From contig CM057006.1 of the NCBI GenBank assembly GCA_029891345.1, positions 45,246,556 through 45,310,555 of the forward strand: a DNA stretch of 64,000 nucleotides, read 5' to 3'. The notes beneath the pieces were generated by a model. It saw only the letters and a list, made by a program, of their open reading frames with translations, was not told where the DNA came from and ran no database searches. The position numbers and the translations under genes are program-made. The stretch is from Dryococelus australis (taxonomy: Eukaryota > Arthropoda > Insecta > Phasmatodea > Phasmatidae). Below are positions 48,831 to 58,897 of the stretch, in pieces. Positions within the stretch are counted from its first letter, which is position 1. Every line of letters starts with the position of its first letter.

Positions 48831-49691
48831 GAACCATGACTCTGCATATTCATACTCTTGCAACTCCCCACCCATAAAGATGTATTATAGAGGCTTTCTT
48901 GGTTGCAATAGCATCTTGACCTTTATGCATGTTGTCCTATAAACCTACACACTGTCATTGTGATTTTATGTGCGCTAGGGCAGGTGCGTTCAGTTTAGGA
49001 CTGCAGTTATACTCTTGAATTAGGTTTCTGGCTTGCTACTCGTGCAGGGTGCATCGGTTGGTGACTGGGTACAAAGTTAACTACTGTTGGAACAACAGGT
49101 TTGGTTGGTACACTTGCTCGCTTTGGTGTACCTCTCTTACCAGTGGCTTCTTCGGTCACTGCAATAGGAGTTGTTTCTGGCTGGAGCTGGCAATTTGGGA
49201 GAAGGGTGGTGTGCACTGGTACTGTGCTGACCAACACAGTACAGTCGGTTCCACTCCGTTGCTTCTCTGCTCCAGAACCAGGGGTTGGCCGCCCCATACC
49301 TAACCTCTGTGCCTGCAAGTAGAGCACATACCATGGGGTGATAGTTGTTGACTAGGCAAGTGTGTGCAGGGAAGTATACAAATGTGAACACTGGAGAGGC
49401 TCTCTCCAGGTGAAGGGCGGTCCTAGCTCTCTCCCGTTCTATTTGTCTGCTAAGTACAGAGGGGTCTCATATGCACACTTGTTTGGTGGTGGTATAGGCC
49501 GCCTTTAGCTCCTCCCTCTGTGAGCCGTTCCTTTTCCTAAAAGGCATAGAGGTCTGGTTGACACTTAAGTATACTCTGACGTGAACTCGACAGAGCCCTG
49601 GCTAAGTGTGCATCCAATAGTGGTTGACTACGTGAGCTGGGTGCGCTAATCAATTCCCCGCCATTGGTGTGCAAACATAGAGCGGTGGGCT

Positions 49692-49731
49692 GAGTATTTG
49701 CCTCTAGGTGCAAACCTAGAGGCAAATACTC
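49692..49731. repeat. Perfect palindrome, 18-bp arms with GCAA loop
   Basis: GAGTATTTGCCTCTAGGT, then GCAA, then the exact complement. As RNA it would form a stem capped by a GNRA-type tetraloop. Confidence 0.95.
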
Positions 49732-50048
49732 CTTCCAGCACCGTAAGTGCTCCGGTAGCAGTAAAACCTCAGGGGACTGTCTCGCCCCTCTTGGATGAGT
49801 TACTAGAATGGGTGACCGTCGAATGGTGTCTTGTCATGACGTACAGGCTCCTGAAGGGAATCTGTAGTAGCACCTGGTCTCCATTGACGTCGTAAGGTAA
49901 ATATAATTAATAGTAGTTGTAGGAAATCCCTGTAGAATAGAAATCCTCAGTGAAAGGAACAAGATGTATTTATTAGAAATAATAAATACTGTGACGTGTG
50001 CTACCTCCCAACCAAGCAGTGTGTGATATGGAAGTAACCTACAGTATA

Positions 50049-50065
50049 CAGGTGTAGGCGACCTG
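50049..50065 (-). repeat. 17-bp conserved box of family R (copy c)
   Basis: CAGGTGTAGGCGACCTG on the + strand; one difference from copy a. Confidence 0.6.
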
Positions 50066-50939
50066 TTCCTAGACTAAGCAAGATGGCAAATAACTTTGAC
50101 AGCTATGAAAATAACTCTGGTCGCAGCTACTCTAGCCAAGGGGCATCTAGGAAAGACTACAAAAAGAGAACCACTATTTTAAGAGCAGTGGGTGTAGTTG
50201 TCCCTACCAGCAAGTAGAGGCCGGCTGTTGAACCAGGAGGAACAGCAGTGGAAGGTGTGTTGGCGTCTGTAGGTTGTTGAAGTGTGTCTGGAAGATGCTG
50301 ATGATGGTATACATCAATGGATCTTCTGGTAGCTAGTGCTAGAGGCTGCAGAAGCCTTTGGTAGAGGACACTGGAGCTTCTGGAAGATTCTGGTAAAATC
50401 AGCGGTGGCTGCTGATTGGTAGACAGTAAAGCCCCAGCACATGAAGTGTTGAGGCATGCTACTGGAGAAGGAAAAGAACTCCCTAGCCCGGGCGTGCATG
50501 GCTGTAAATAGACTGCTGGACAGGTGCACACCGGCCCGAGCTGGGAGGTGTGATGCCTCAAGACGTCCCTCTAGTGCAAGGCTGGGTTGGGTGTAGCTAC
50601 CCTCTGCCCGGTGTTCAGCTTCGTGCATATTCAGGTGTGCTCGGCAGGTGTGCAGGTGACAGCTCACGCGGGGGAGGGGCGTGCTTCTTGATGGCTTTTG
50701 CAACCTTATATTTATGTGTTTAGAATCACCCGCCAAGGTACTGGCGATCTAAGGACACTTGTGAAATATGTTGCTGGGTTTGACCCTTCCTCGGGTTGAA
50801 GCTGATGAGTCGTCGTTATTTAGTAAATAAATGGGAAATCGGCACGCGTCAATTTACCCCTCCTCCGTTGTAATGAGAATCTTCGGTCGAATTGTGGTGC
50901 AGTAGGAAATCTAGAAGTGTTTCCCCCTTATGTGGAAGA

Positions 50940-51490
50940 TCTCATTGTGCAGGAAGGCGAAAAAAGTTTCCGGTTTTGTAGGCATGTCCCTTAACTCTAG
51001 GCCGGTTGGCAGCTGTACTAGTGCTCCCTATGTGTTAGGATCTTGTCGGGAAACGGCACGTGTTCACTGCGTACCTCAGTGGGCAGGACAAATCCCACGG
51101 GATAATGATTTTGAGGAATTCAGTTTGCAGATCCCATCCCAGGGACAGCACACACTCACAATCTCCTGTCCACCTGCACTACCAGTTCAAGCCCACGCTC
51201 TAGCGCTAATGCATTTGAGCCACCGCAGGCCCAACAGGATCCACAGGTTATGTGTCGCCCATGTATCTCCATGAGTCATCCCGCCAAAATCCAAGGTAGT
51301 ACTAGCCGTACCAGACTTCGTGCCTTACCGGAAAGCCACCCGGCCAGTCTTATATAACGAATGCGCTAGTGTGCCACACCAAGACTAGTCAAAGCTCCAC
51401 CTCAGGGTGTGTGTGTGTTTTGTGTGTGTGTGAGCATCCACCAAAATCACTAGGGGTTGTGACATATCTCCCTTGCTACAGGATGTCATG
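50940..51490 (+). mobile_element. Family R repeat, copy f (3' fragment)
   Basis: Near 51290-51390 it reads VLAVPDFVPYRKAT and ends with a stop after a QD, aligning with the ends of the copy d and e remnants. Just past the stop, the tail ATCCACCAAAATCACTAGGGG also matches theirs. A GT microsatellite (51407-51432) interrupts the tail. No upstream box was found, so this is a fragment. Confidence 0.5.
51407..51432. repeat. GT-rich microsatellite
   Basis: Two GT runs separated by TTTT. Confidence 0.85.
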
Positions 51491-51999
51491 CGTCTGCAGA
51501 TAAATGTTGAGTATTAAAAAATATTTACATGACCATGTGTGCAAGTATATACTATTGTTAACTGTGCTCAGAATACATCAAAATAAAAGCAAATGCACCA
51601 AAATCAAGTTGATCTAAAAAAATTTCTAATAATCCCTTATTGTAGTACTTAAAGTTATCATAACTGAATTTGGCCAGTAAGTATTAATGCACACATAGTA
51701 AATCTTTTCTGACTAAAAGACTAAATCAATTTTGACGATTTTCATTGAAATGACACAGTAAAATCTAGTCAAATCAATATTACTTATCTCAAAAGAATTG
51801 TAATGTATATCAGGCAAAATGAAAAAAAGCTCTGAATTTCCCCGCCACCGTTCCAAGATTTTCTTGAAAAACCTGGAGAAAAAATCATTTGGTTTTTTTA
51901 AATCCAGGTTTTTGCCAGTCCTGATGCAAAATAAAGATTATCAACAAATGTCATGGTGGGGGTGATGTAAGTGGTGAAGCTTTTTTTATGAATAGACTG

Positions 52000-52121
52000 C
52001 TTGCTTCCCAAGGCGGGTTCAATCCCCACCCTTTGATTCCGGCGCTGCTGCACACTCGCTTCAATCACCCTAATCGGCTGTCCAAACCTACTGTTGAGCC
52101 ACTCAAATCTCTTCACTTACT
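52000..52121 (+). repeat. tRNA-derived SINE copy (internally deleted)
   Basis: The B box GGGTTCAATCCCCA at about 52014 and the tail CAATCACCCTAATCGGCTGT...CAAATCTCTTCACTTACTC align with the full copy at 54300. The middle third of the body is missing and the A box is degenerate. Confidence 0.6.
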
Positions 52122-54299
52122 CAACTGTCGTAGAAATAATGTCTGTAGCATATTCTTTCCCAAAATTTTATTAGAGCTGAATTCCCCCCACTTGTGCATG
52201 CATATTTGTGATGTGCATTTGTATGTGTGTGTTTTGTATGTAAACAATACATACACTTCCACACACGTACACAGTTATAACTGTATATCTGCATATTGCC
52301 ATTTACAAAAGAAACTGAAGAGCAAATATGTTAGCTGCACTTTGTTCCCTTCCAAAGCAAAGCATGAATGAAAGGAGACTGCGACAAGTGGACTGGCCTG
52401 TCCAGTAGGAGAGTAACAGGTATGTTCCTGGCTACCTTGCTGCGGCAAGGTGGGATGAGACAGCAGTGGAGTAAAGATGGGGAAGGAAAGACAAGTATAC
52501 TGAGAGAAATCCCACATATAAATAGTGTCCATCTGGCTCACTTCAGCCTGAAATCGAACCAGAGACTCAAGCAGTGGGTAATTTTTAAGACGAGTTACTA
52601 AGCGACGAGATTTGGGCGGCTCTTAACAGCGAGGTCTTGAGAGCAGATAGTTTGTAAGACACAAGTAGAGTGGCTTCTAGTGGAGCTTTGCACCTAACTG
52701 TAAAACATGCAGAATTTATTAAATAGTAGTACACACAATACAGCATAGAATTAACTTACTTTAGCTTAAATTGAAATGTATATTTTTCTTTCTAAATATG
52801 ATTTCATTTATAATTAATATGAAACAAAATAATGAGGAAATAAATAGATGTAGTACCTAGTAAGAAATGGTTCTTGTGCAAAATATACCTAGATGAGGTT
52901 AAGCTTTGTTTCCACGTGGCAGAGGAATAGACTGAAAGTAAAACTTAGGATGACTTCAGAAACATTGGAAGCAACCGTGAAGACACTACCGCAATTAAAC
53001 AATTACATTTATGTATGTTGCATATGAAAGAAGAATGCATGCATTTTGTAATAACTGTAAAATATTTTCCTTGTATTTACTTACTACATTTTTTAAACAT
53101 TTAAGTGACTCGCAAGTTTAGTGTATTTCCATTCTGGATGCTTCAGGAAGCGCACTTTACAAACAAGTTTTCAACCATGGCCATAATTATTTTAGCTCGG
53201 GGCTGCCACCAGCCCTGAAGCTGAAATACTTGTTCTTGTATTGTAAAATCCTTGGACTTAAAATAAACAGGCAAATTACAGAAAAAAGTGTATATAAAGA
53301 CGTTTGCAGACATATTTAATGTAATATTGTTTTTGTTTGGAATATGCAAACCATGGTAATTCTTTCCTCCTCGCACACTTGCACTTTTGTTAATTCCACA
53401 TTAATTCTTCAAAATTAGAGAATAAAATCAGCACTAATATTATAGTTAAGTAATTTATTTTTAAATTTAGATCATGATAACTTAAGCAATTTGTTTTAAA
53501 CTTATCGAAGAAAAAATAGTAAAGCTACAATGTTGTGCATCACATTTCTCAGCATAATTCAACTTTGTTCACATTCAGAAAATTAAGAATTATTAATATG
53601 TATAGTTTTAAATTCAGCACTCCTTTATTTTACAGACAGTAAAATTGAAGCACTGCCAGTTCTCTGGTTATGAATGCAGGAATCATTGCTTTTAAAAGAT
53701 TTTAAATACTGATGTGACAAGGTGTAGCTGAAGTGAGGCCTCCATTCTGGTAATTCAGCTACCTGCAATACAAGCTGTAAATGATTCTCTTAAGAGCGCC
53801 TGTCACAGCAGGCGGCCACAGTACGGTTGGAGTGGCACACGCACAGCATCTCCCTTCCTGGAGTGACAATCTGTCTGTTTAGTACTTGGAATAAGAACAG
53901 CAACTCCATGCTCAAAATGGCAGCATTTGGCCTGTCTCACGTTAGCATTGCTACCCTATCATCCTCTGATGTAACTGCCATGCATAAATGAAAATATTGG
54001 GTCTCAATGTTGGCTAAAAAGAATATTGGTTCTTTTACAGAGATCTTGGTAGTTAAAAATCCGTTAAAACGGCATGTATGCTTCAGATTGATTTTATTTA
54101 CATCCATTTTAGTGAAGTTAATAATTGATTTTATAAATGAGATATATTTATAAAATAAATAAATAAATTTCAAAATTATATGACATTTCTAACAGCCATT
54201 TTATACAACCAGAGTGATAATTAGAATGTCTTCTCCCTCTACCTACCCAAAAGTACTTCCTGAAAATATTAAAAATGGAAATACTCTGAAATTTTAAAA

Positions 54300-54540
54300 G
54301 AGCCACGGTGGCTGAGTGGTTAGCCTGCCCACCTCCCACCAAGGTGAACCAGGTTCAATCCCCAACCAGGTCACTCCCAGATTTTCGCGTGTGGAAATCA
54401 TGTCTGACAATTTGCTGGTTGGTAGGTTTTCTCGGGTATTTCCAGTTTCCCCCGCCCTGGTGCTGCTCCATACGTCAATCACCCTCATCAGCTCTTAAGT
54501 CCTTGCTGTTAAGAGCCACCCAAATCTCTTCACTCACTCT
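54300..54540 (+). repeat. tRNA-derived SINE, fullest copy
   Basis: The head GAGCCACGGTGGCTGAGTGG carries a Pol III A box (TGGCTGAGTGGTTAGC) and, about 45 bases on, a B box (AGGTTCAATCC), giving a 75-base tRNA-like region. A body of about 165 bases follows and ends in CTTCACTCACTCT. Two further copies in the window (41468 and 52000) share the body, which defines a family. Target duplications are not clear. A working tRNA is excluded because the head lacks proper arms and continues into the SINE body. Confidence 0.78.
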
Positions 54541-54746
54541 TCAATTTTGTTTAAAAATAGTCAGTTGTTGATTTTTTAAAACATTAAAATAAGTAGCAAA
54601 TTGTTCCAAAATTGTGAATTTTTCTTTTATGTGCAGCACAAATTGTACTCGTCTGACAATTCATGCGCTAATTTAAAAAAAGTTTTGCATGCTGTGCAGT
54701 TGGGTGGTAGTACTCCTGTGGAAGTTATTCTACTTATAATCTATTG

Positions 54747-54754
54747 GAAGAAAT
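54747..54754. repeat. hAT target-site duplication, left copy
   Basis: GAAGAAAT, identical to 58403-58410. Confidence 0.85.
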
Positions 54755-55689
54755 TAGGGATGTCAAACTCAATTCCACGATTCCACGATACCCGCGATTC
54801 TCAAAGAAACTTATCGAGAATCGGAAGTCCAAGAATCGAAGCATGAAAAATCAATTGCTACAAATACACAACCTAAGACTAGACAAGATTTCGGGTATGT
54901 CGCGATAAAACGAAATAACACCGAAACAAAAAGTTAAAACGCGAAATAACACTAAATAAAACAAATGTGCAATATCTCACGAAATGAGCTTTCTCCACAA
55001 GAAATGAACTATTATCCCATGTTATTATACATGAATTTACTTACACTGTAAATGTCTAGATGCGCGCTAATCTCTGGAATATCGAAAAATTCTCGCTGAA
55101 AAAATTCTCAATTTCGTCTCGAGGTAATTTTTAAATCTCTGAACTCATAGTTCTACATGCAACAACACACGTAAATACGTTATAAGCTATTCACTGTAAA
55201 ATGAGTACTTCTGAAAGCCTCATTATTAATAATAGTCAATAAATGTCTTATTTTCGCCTTGGACATTAACTTCCAAGTGCAGTGGAATCTGCACACACTG
55301 TTTGTTACTTACATGGCAGTATTTATTTAAAAATGTGATTTGTGGAATAAAAATAGCTGAAATAAAAAAGTTACTAGGGCCTCAAAAGTGCTCACTTTAT
55401 CGTGAACAACCCTTAGGCGAATCACACAATATAAACATTCCAAAGACTACACAAGCAGTAATATGTGTACTTCGAGATAAGCTACAGTGGTTTGACAAAC
55501 CGCCTCCAAGCGCTAGTAATTTATGGTTGAGACATCACTTGTTTACATTGACACGTGTGCGTGGAACAAAAGTGTGATATCTAAATTGATACAATAAATG
55601 GACTGTTTTCACAAAACATCTAGTCTCGTAAATTATGGAAGATGCTGCAGTCGATGTAAAAAACCGTAAAATGTTGTATCATTTTGACA

Positions 55690-55760
55690 TTATTTTGTAA
55701 AAAGAAAAGTGCAAAGGCGAGTGTCAAGTGTGCAAGAAATTAATACAAACACATACCTAA
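55690..55760 (+). pseudogene. Possible BED zinc-finger remnant of hAT transposase
   Basis: The frame KCKGECQVCKKLIQTHT shows a C-x2-C pair in the spacing and context of BED fingers. The expected His pair downstream is not readable in frame. It is supported mainly by its position inside a structurally defined hAT element. Confidence 0.4.
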
Positions 55761-56104
55761 ACTGCTCTGAGATATTGATGATATTGATATTGTGTGGATA
55801 CTGCTTGTCTAGTTTATGTATGCATCTCCTAATTCCTTTTCTAAAATTTATTAGTGTAAATTTTTTTACACTGCTTTGCATTTCCAGAAAAATTGTTCAT
55901 TAATTTACCAAAATGATACTTTATTTTAAAATTGGAGCATTTCAAATAATTACTGGTTTACAAAATATTTACTATGATTGCTTAAGTGCCGGTCTTGCAA
56001 ACTTTTTAATAATATTTCATATTTTGGTGAACATTCTTCTAGGCAAGCGAGGTTTGGAAATATTTTCGAATATGTAAACTATGTGTACAAAATATATACA
56101 TGAT

Positions 56105-56127
56105 TTTATATATATATATATATATAT
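56105..56127. repeat. TA microsatellite
   Basis: A TA dinucleotide run immediately left of the inner hAT-like terminus. Its expansion may have erased the inner target duplication. Confidence 0.9.
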
Positions 56128-56499
56128 TAGAGATGGGCCATTTGATACTTTGATACCTCCATACTCCTCGATACTGGGCTGTATCGAAAGTATTATTGCA
56201 ACGTGCATATTGATACTTATATTTGATACTTTTTATTGACACGTTTATATGGCTTGGTCCGCCATTTTCCCTATTGTTGCGCAATGGCACCACCGTTTAT
56301 TTTAGTTCTGTAGTTCACTAGTTTCGGAAAGCCAGTGAAATGTTATTTATTAAATGATTCAGCTAATTATTTTGTTTCGATGGCAGAGAATCTCGTAAGG
56401 ATTGCAATAGAACATGTATTCAGGAGTTACAAATAAGAATTACGAACAGTAAGTCGGTGTATATTGTAAATGTGTTTTGAAAGTTTGTGTTGTAACGTA

Positions 56500-57066
56500 C
56501 ACTATGTACCAAAAAGTAATTGTGCACCTGTCCACAATGTTTACTCGGTGGTTGTCACCCCGTTAGAATCTCGTAGGGCCACCTCTTGAGGCTATAACAG
56601 TAGCCACCCTGTCTGGCATGCTCTATACGAGTGTTTGCAGGACATCCACGGGGATACGTCGCCATTCCTCTTGAAACCATTCCACGAGTTGAGCAATGGA
56701 ATTTGGCTGCACCTGACGAACCCTCACCCGGCGATCCAATTCGTCCCAAAGATGTTCTATAGGGTTGAGGTCGAGGCTCTGGGTTGCCCAGTCCAATTGG
56801 CGAACATTGTTGTCGGCGTACCACTGCGTAGTAGCCCTTGAAACATGGCACCTGGCATTGTCATCCTGGAAGTAACACGGGTCCATTCTGTAAAAATGTC
56901 ACAATGCTGGGAGCATTTCATTATCCAGAATGTTACAATAGGCCTCTGTGTTCATGCTACCACAGACAAACACCAGCAGTCCTACGCTGAAGGCCGTGAA
57001 ACAAGTCAACTGATGTACTGAATTACCTATCTTCACGGGTGCCCAATTACTTTTTGGTAGATAGTG
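56500..57066 (-). mobile_element. Internally deleted Tc1-family transposon, 567 bp
   Basis: Terminal inverted repeats of at least 30 bp: CACTATGTACCAAAAAGTAA at the left and CACTATCTACCAAAAAGTAA at the right on the other strand, both continuing into TTG-GCACC. TA dinucleotides flank both ends (56498-56499 and 57067-57068). Only the C-terminal part of the transposase remains between the repeats; a full Tc1-type element is usually 1.3-1.7 kb, so most of the 5' coding part has been lost by internal deletion. Confidence 0.9.
56557..57005 (-). pseudogene. Tc1 transposase C-terminal fragment, DD34E type
   Basis: One frame runs from CGSMNTEAY through ILDNEMLPAL, an in-frame stop at 56899-56901, then MDPCYFQDDNARCH, LDWATQSLDLNPIEHLWDEL and a tail QTLV. 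A second stop precedes SMPDRVATVIASRGGPTRF. The D of DDNARCH and the E of NPIEHLW are the second and third catalytic residues, and exactly 34 residues separate them, which marks Tc1 rather than mariner. The first catalytic Asp and the N-terminal HTH domains are gone, and two stops confirm it is dead. The rest of the peptide is well preserved. Confidence 0.9.
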
Positions 57067-58402
57067 TATTTTGAAACTGTTATTAGAATGTTTTAAATGT
57101 GCGTGGCCTAAATAAACCACCATTTCAACTCCGTTTTGCAGTGTGAAAATAACACATTCATTGTATGGAAAACTAACTTCGCCAAAAATATTTACATCCC
57201 GAATGTGTGTAATATTCCAATTACCGTACAAACTACATAATTATTACGTTTTCTTTCTGTGAGGTTAAAACTGAACAGGTTGTATACTCATTTGAATGTT
57301 TCTTTCATACAAGCAAATTTTCGACTCATCCGCTAAAACTATATGTAATTAAAGATGACATTCTCAAAAAAAAAAAAAATGCTCATCATGAAAGACATTA
57401 AACTAAAGTTTCTCCCAACACCATACAATCCACTGGCAATAAAATTAATGGAGCTTCACCTGTATAACTTTGTCGTAACAAAAACAAGGTAGGTTAGAAT
57501 GGTATCCTACATTGATCATAGCATTTGTTTATTTGCTCTCATTGATTTATTCATAGACAGAGCAGCTGTGACGCAAGGATACATTGTGACCATGCCAAGT
57601 TTCTAGAACTGTAAAAATTTAGTGAACCTATGTTCGGTATTCTGAATGAATGCAAGTGGATTTTTTTTTTTAACTTCCAGTAGTTGAAGGAATGCTATTG
57701 TTTTTTATCCGGCGATAAACAATTCCCACACTTCCTCTATCTAACTTAATCTGGAAAAAAATGTAATGCTTGTGTTTCTAAAGAAAGTTATTAAAGTTAT
57801 CTCAGGTCAAAAGTTAACATGCCTAATGTGTTTATTTTTTTTTTAGTAGCAAATATTTATTAATTTTAAACAATTGACAGGCCTACCACTAAGTTATAAA
57901 AAATTCAAAATTTGTTTCCATCATCTTTAATATTGTCTTGCGTGATTTTTCCTTGACTTAAAACTTTATCATAAATTTGGCTGAGAACAATGAAAATATA
58001 GTTTACAAAAATTTTATTGCATTATTGAAATATTTTTACATAAGAGTATAAAGTATCAAAAGTATTGGAAGCACAGAGGGTATCGTGCTGAAAACTGCAT
58101 TATCAAGTATCGAAAACATGGTATCGCCCCACCCCCTAATAGGTTTTAAATATTACCTCATTATGCCTCGTTTGAACTTTTTGAAATTTCATATGAATAT
58201 GCTCCCACTGTTAAAGTGTTATATTATTTATGTTAGTAATAGGCCTGCTGCTAATGTAGGCCTTGTTTAAATAAATTTCACACCCTCCTATACATGATTT
58301 AGTTCTTAATTGGATGTAACAAAAGGAATCACGATTTTTGGAATAGAGAATCAAGAGTGGTATCGGCATCAATAGAGTAAAAGTGAAATTGTTACATCCC
58401 TA

Positions 58403-58410
58403 GAAGAAAT
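58403..58410. repeat. hAT target-site duplication, right copy
   Basis: GAAGAAAT, identical to 54747-54754. Confidence 0.85.
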
Positions 58411-58589
58411 GTTGTAATTTTGCATTTTCTATGTTTTGTATAAAGTTTAATTACAACATTATTTATGTTATTGTTTTATGCTAAAGTATTTTTAGATGTT
58501 TGCATGTGTTTTTCTTCTCAGGATACTGTCATTTTAAGTAATAATATTTGTGTTTCTTTGTAGCAATCATGTGAAATCTCTATTTGCAG

Positions 58590-58698
58590 TGGTACAGTCA
58601 ATGATGATCAGGTGAAGCCTCGTTCGTTGAGATTCACGTGGAGTATGAAAACTACGTCTTCACGAGATCCCAACGAAATTATGTCTGAAATCAGGAAG
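58590..58698 (+). CDS. par-1: par-1 KA1-domain exon (109 nt, phase 2 to 0)
   Basis: The acceptor is CTCTATTTGCAG; one base completes the incoming phase-2 codon. It then reads [36 protein letters not shown] and ends in phase 0 at [25 protein letters not shown] is the nearly invariant start of the KA1 domain of MARK kinases, which folds against the kinase domain and binds anionic membrane lipids. The rest of KA1 lies beyond the window. The donor GTATAG is weaker than consensus; read-through would add one Val and stop. Other acceptors at 58520 and 58563 do not keep the frame from the visible upstream exons. Confidence 0.93.
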
Positions 58699-58897
58699 GT
58701 ATAGTTTCCCTTCTCTTTTCTACATGTGTATTCAATGAGAGTTATTGGCATACAGCAGCCGATATTAGTTGGTCTCAATTTAGCTATCTAAAAATACCAG
58801 TGGTTACGTAAAAAAAATTGAACAGTTTATGCATGGGGCATTTTTGAATGTTTAATTCATGTTCATTTAAATGGTCTACAGTAGAGATATTCCAAGT

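Larger units (their letters stand above)
49000..50760 (-). mobile_element. Family R repeat, copy c
   Basis: Read on the minus strand: an AT-rich TATA-like site near 50705, the box at 50049-50065 (the reverse complement reads CAGGTCGCCTACACCTG), a perfect 40-bp palindrome at 49692-49731, and a coding remnant with HPMVCALLAG ... NPWFW at 49272-49286. The order matches copies d and e. Minus-strand frames of 134 and 140 codons overlap between 50157 and 50736, upstream of the box, and show no recognised domain. The AATAAATACTGTGACGTGTGCTACC-type block next to the box is shared with copy a (650-690). Confidence 0.55.
56128..58138. mobile_element. Inner hAT-like element, ~2.0 kb
   Basis: The ends TAGAGATGGGCCATTTGATAC and, on the other strand, TAGGGGGTGGGGCGATACC are similar. 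Both are followed by clusters of TGATACTTT/AAAGTATCA and TATCGAAA/TTTCGATA subterminal repeats (56145-56235 and 58045-58125). The flanking octamers do not match: the left is inside a TA microsatellite. The interior carries the Tc1 relic at 56500-57066. No transposase of its own was recognised. Confidence 0.6.
54755..58402. mobile_element. hAT-type transposon, 3648 bp, with exact 8-bp target duplication and nested insertions
   Basis: The termini are TAGGGATGTCAAACTCAATT at the left and, on the other strand, TAGGGATGTAACAATTTCAC at the right. The octamer GAAGAAAT flanks both ends (54747-54754 and 58403-58410), which fits hAT insertion. Subterminal GATTC/GATAC-type motifs occur at both ends. Near 55700-55745, KCKGECQVCKKLIQT resembles the first cysteine pair of a BED zinc finger, the N-terminal domain of many hAT transposases; the frame then breaks. 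A second hAT-like element (56128-58138) and a Tc1 relic lie inside. The right end is 187 bp from the KA1 exon. Confidence 0.85.
47526..58589 (+). other. par-1 intron before KA1 (11 kb)
   Basis: It contains an unclassified segment at 48090-48830, family R copies c and f, SINE copies at 52000-52121 and 54300-54540, and the nested transposon block 54755-58402. The remaining stretches 47526-48090 and 52620-54290 are AT-rich with no gene seen. The last 187 bases before the exon carry three possible acceptors (58520, 58563 and 58589). Confidence 0.65.
4925..58698 (+). other. par-1: par-1/MARK kinase gene, 3' portion (partial locus)
   Basis: Visible exons on the + strand, joined in order: 4925-5053, 9927-10157, 45173-45205 (candidate), 47463-47525 (candidate) and 58590-58698. 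Par-1/MARK is a Ser/Thr kinase that phosphorylates microtubule-associated proteins and polarity proteins. Its usual order is kinase, UBA, long low-complexity spacer, and C-terminal KA1 domain that binds acidic phospholipids. Only the end of the spacer and the start of KA1 lie here, so the catalytic part must be upstream and the gene's 3' end downstream. Identification rests on FFSKLSSRFSKR, the ASPAVSNRQ and STFHSG blocks of the spacer, and [16 protein letters not shown] of KA1. Junctions are phase 2 up to KA1, which leaves in phase 0. The other family members (SIK, MELK, AMPK) fit worse because of the spacer motifs. Confidence 0.88.

Noticed and set aside
54300..54375. tRNA gene
   Set aside because: A and B boxes are present but the arms do not pair and a SINE body follows; repeated copies confirm a SINE.
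54308..54571. 87-codon + strand ORF
   Set aside because: Entirely SINE-derived.
58521..58563. Earlier acceptor CTTCTCAG before the KA1 exon
   Set aside because: The frame contains stops (TAA, TAG) before reaching the KA1 codons.
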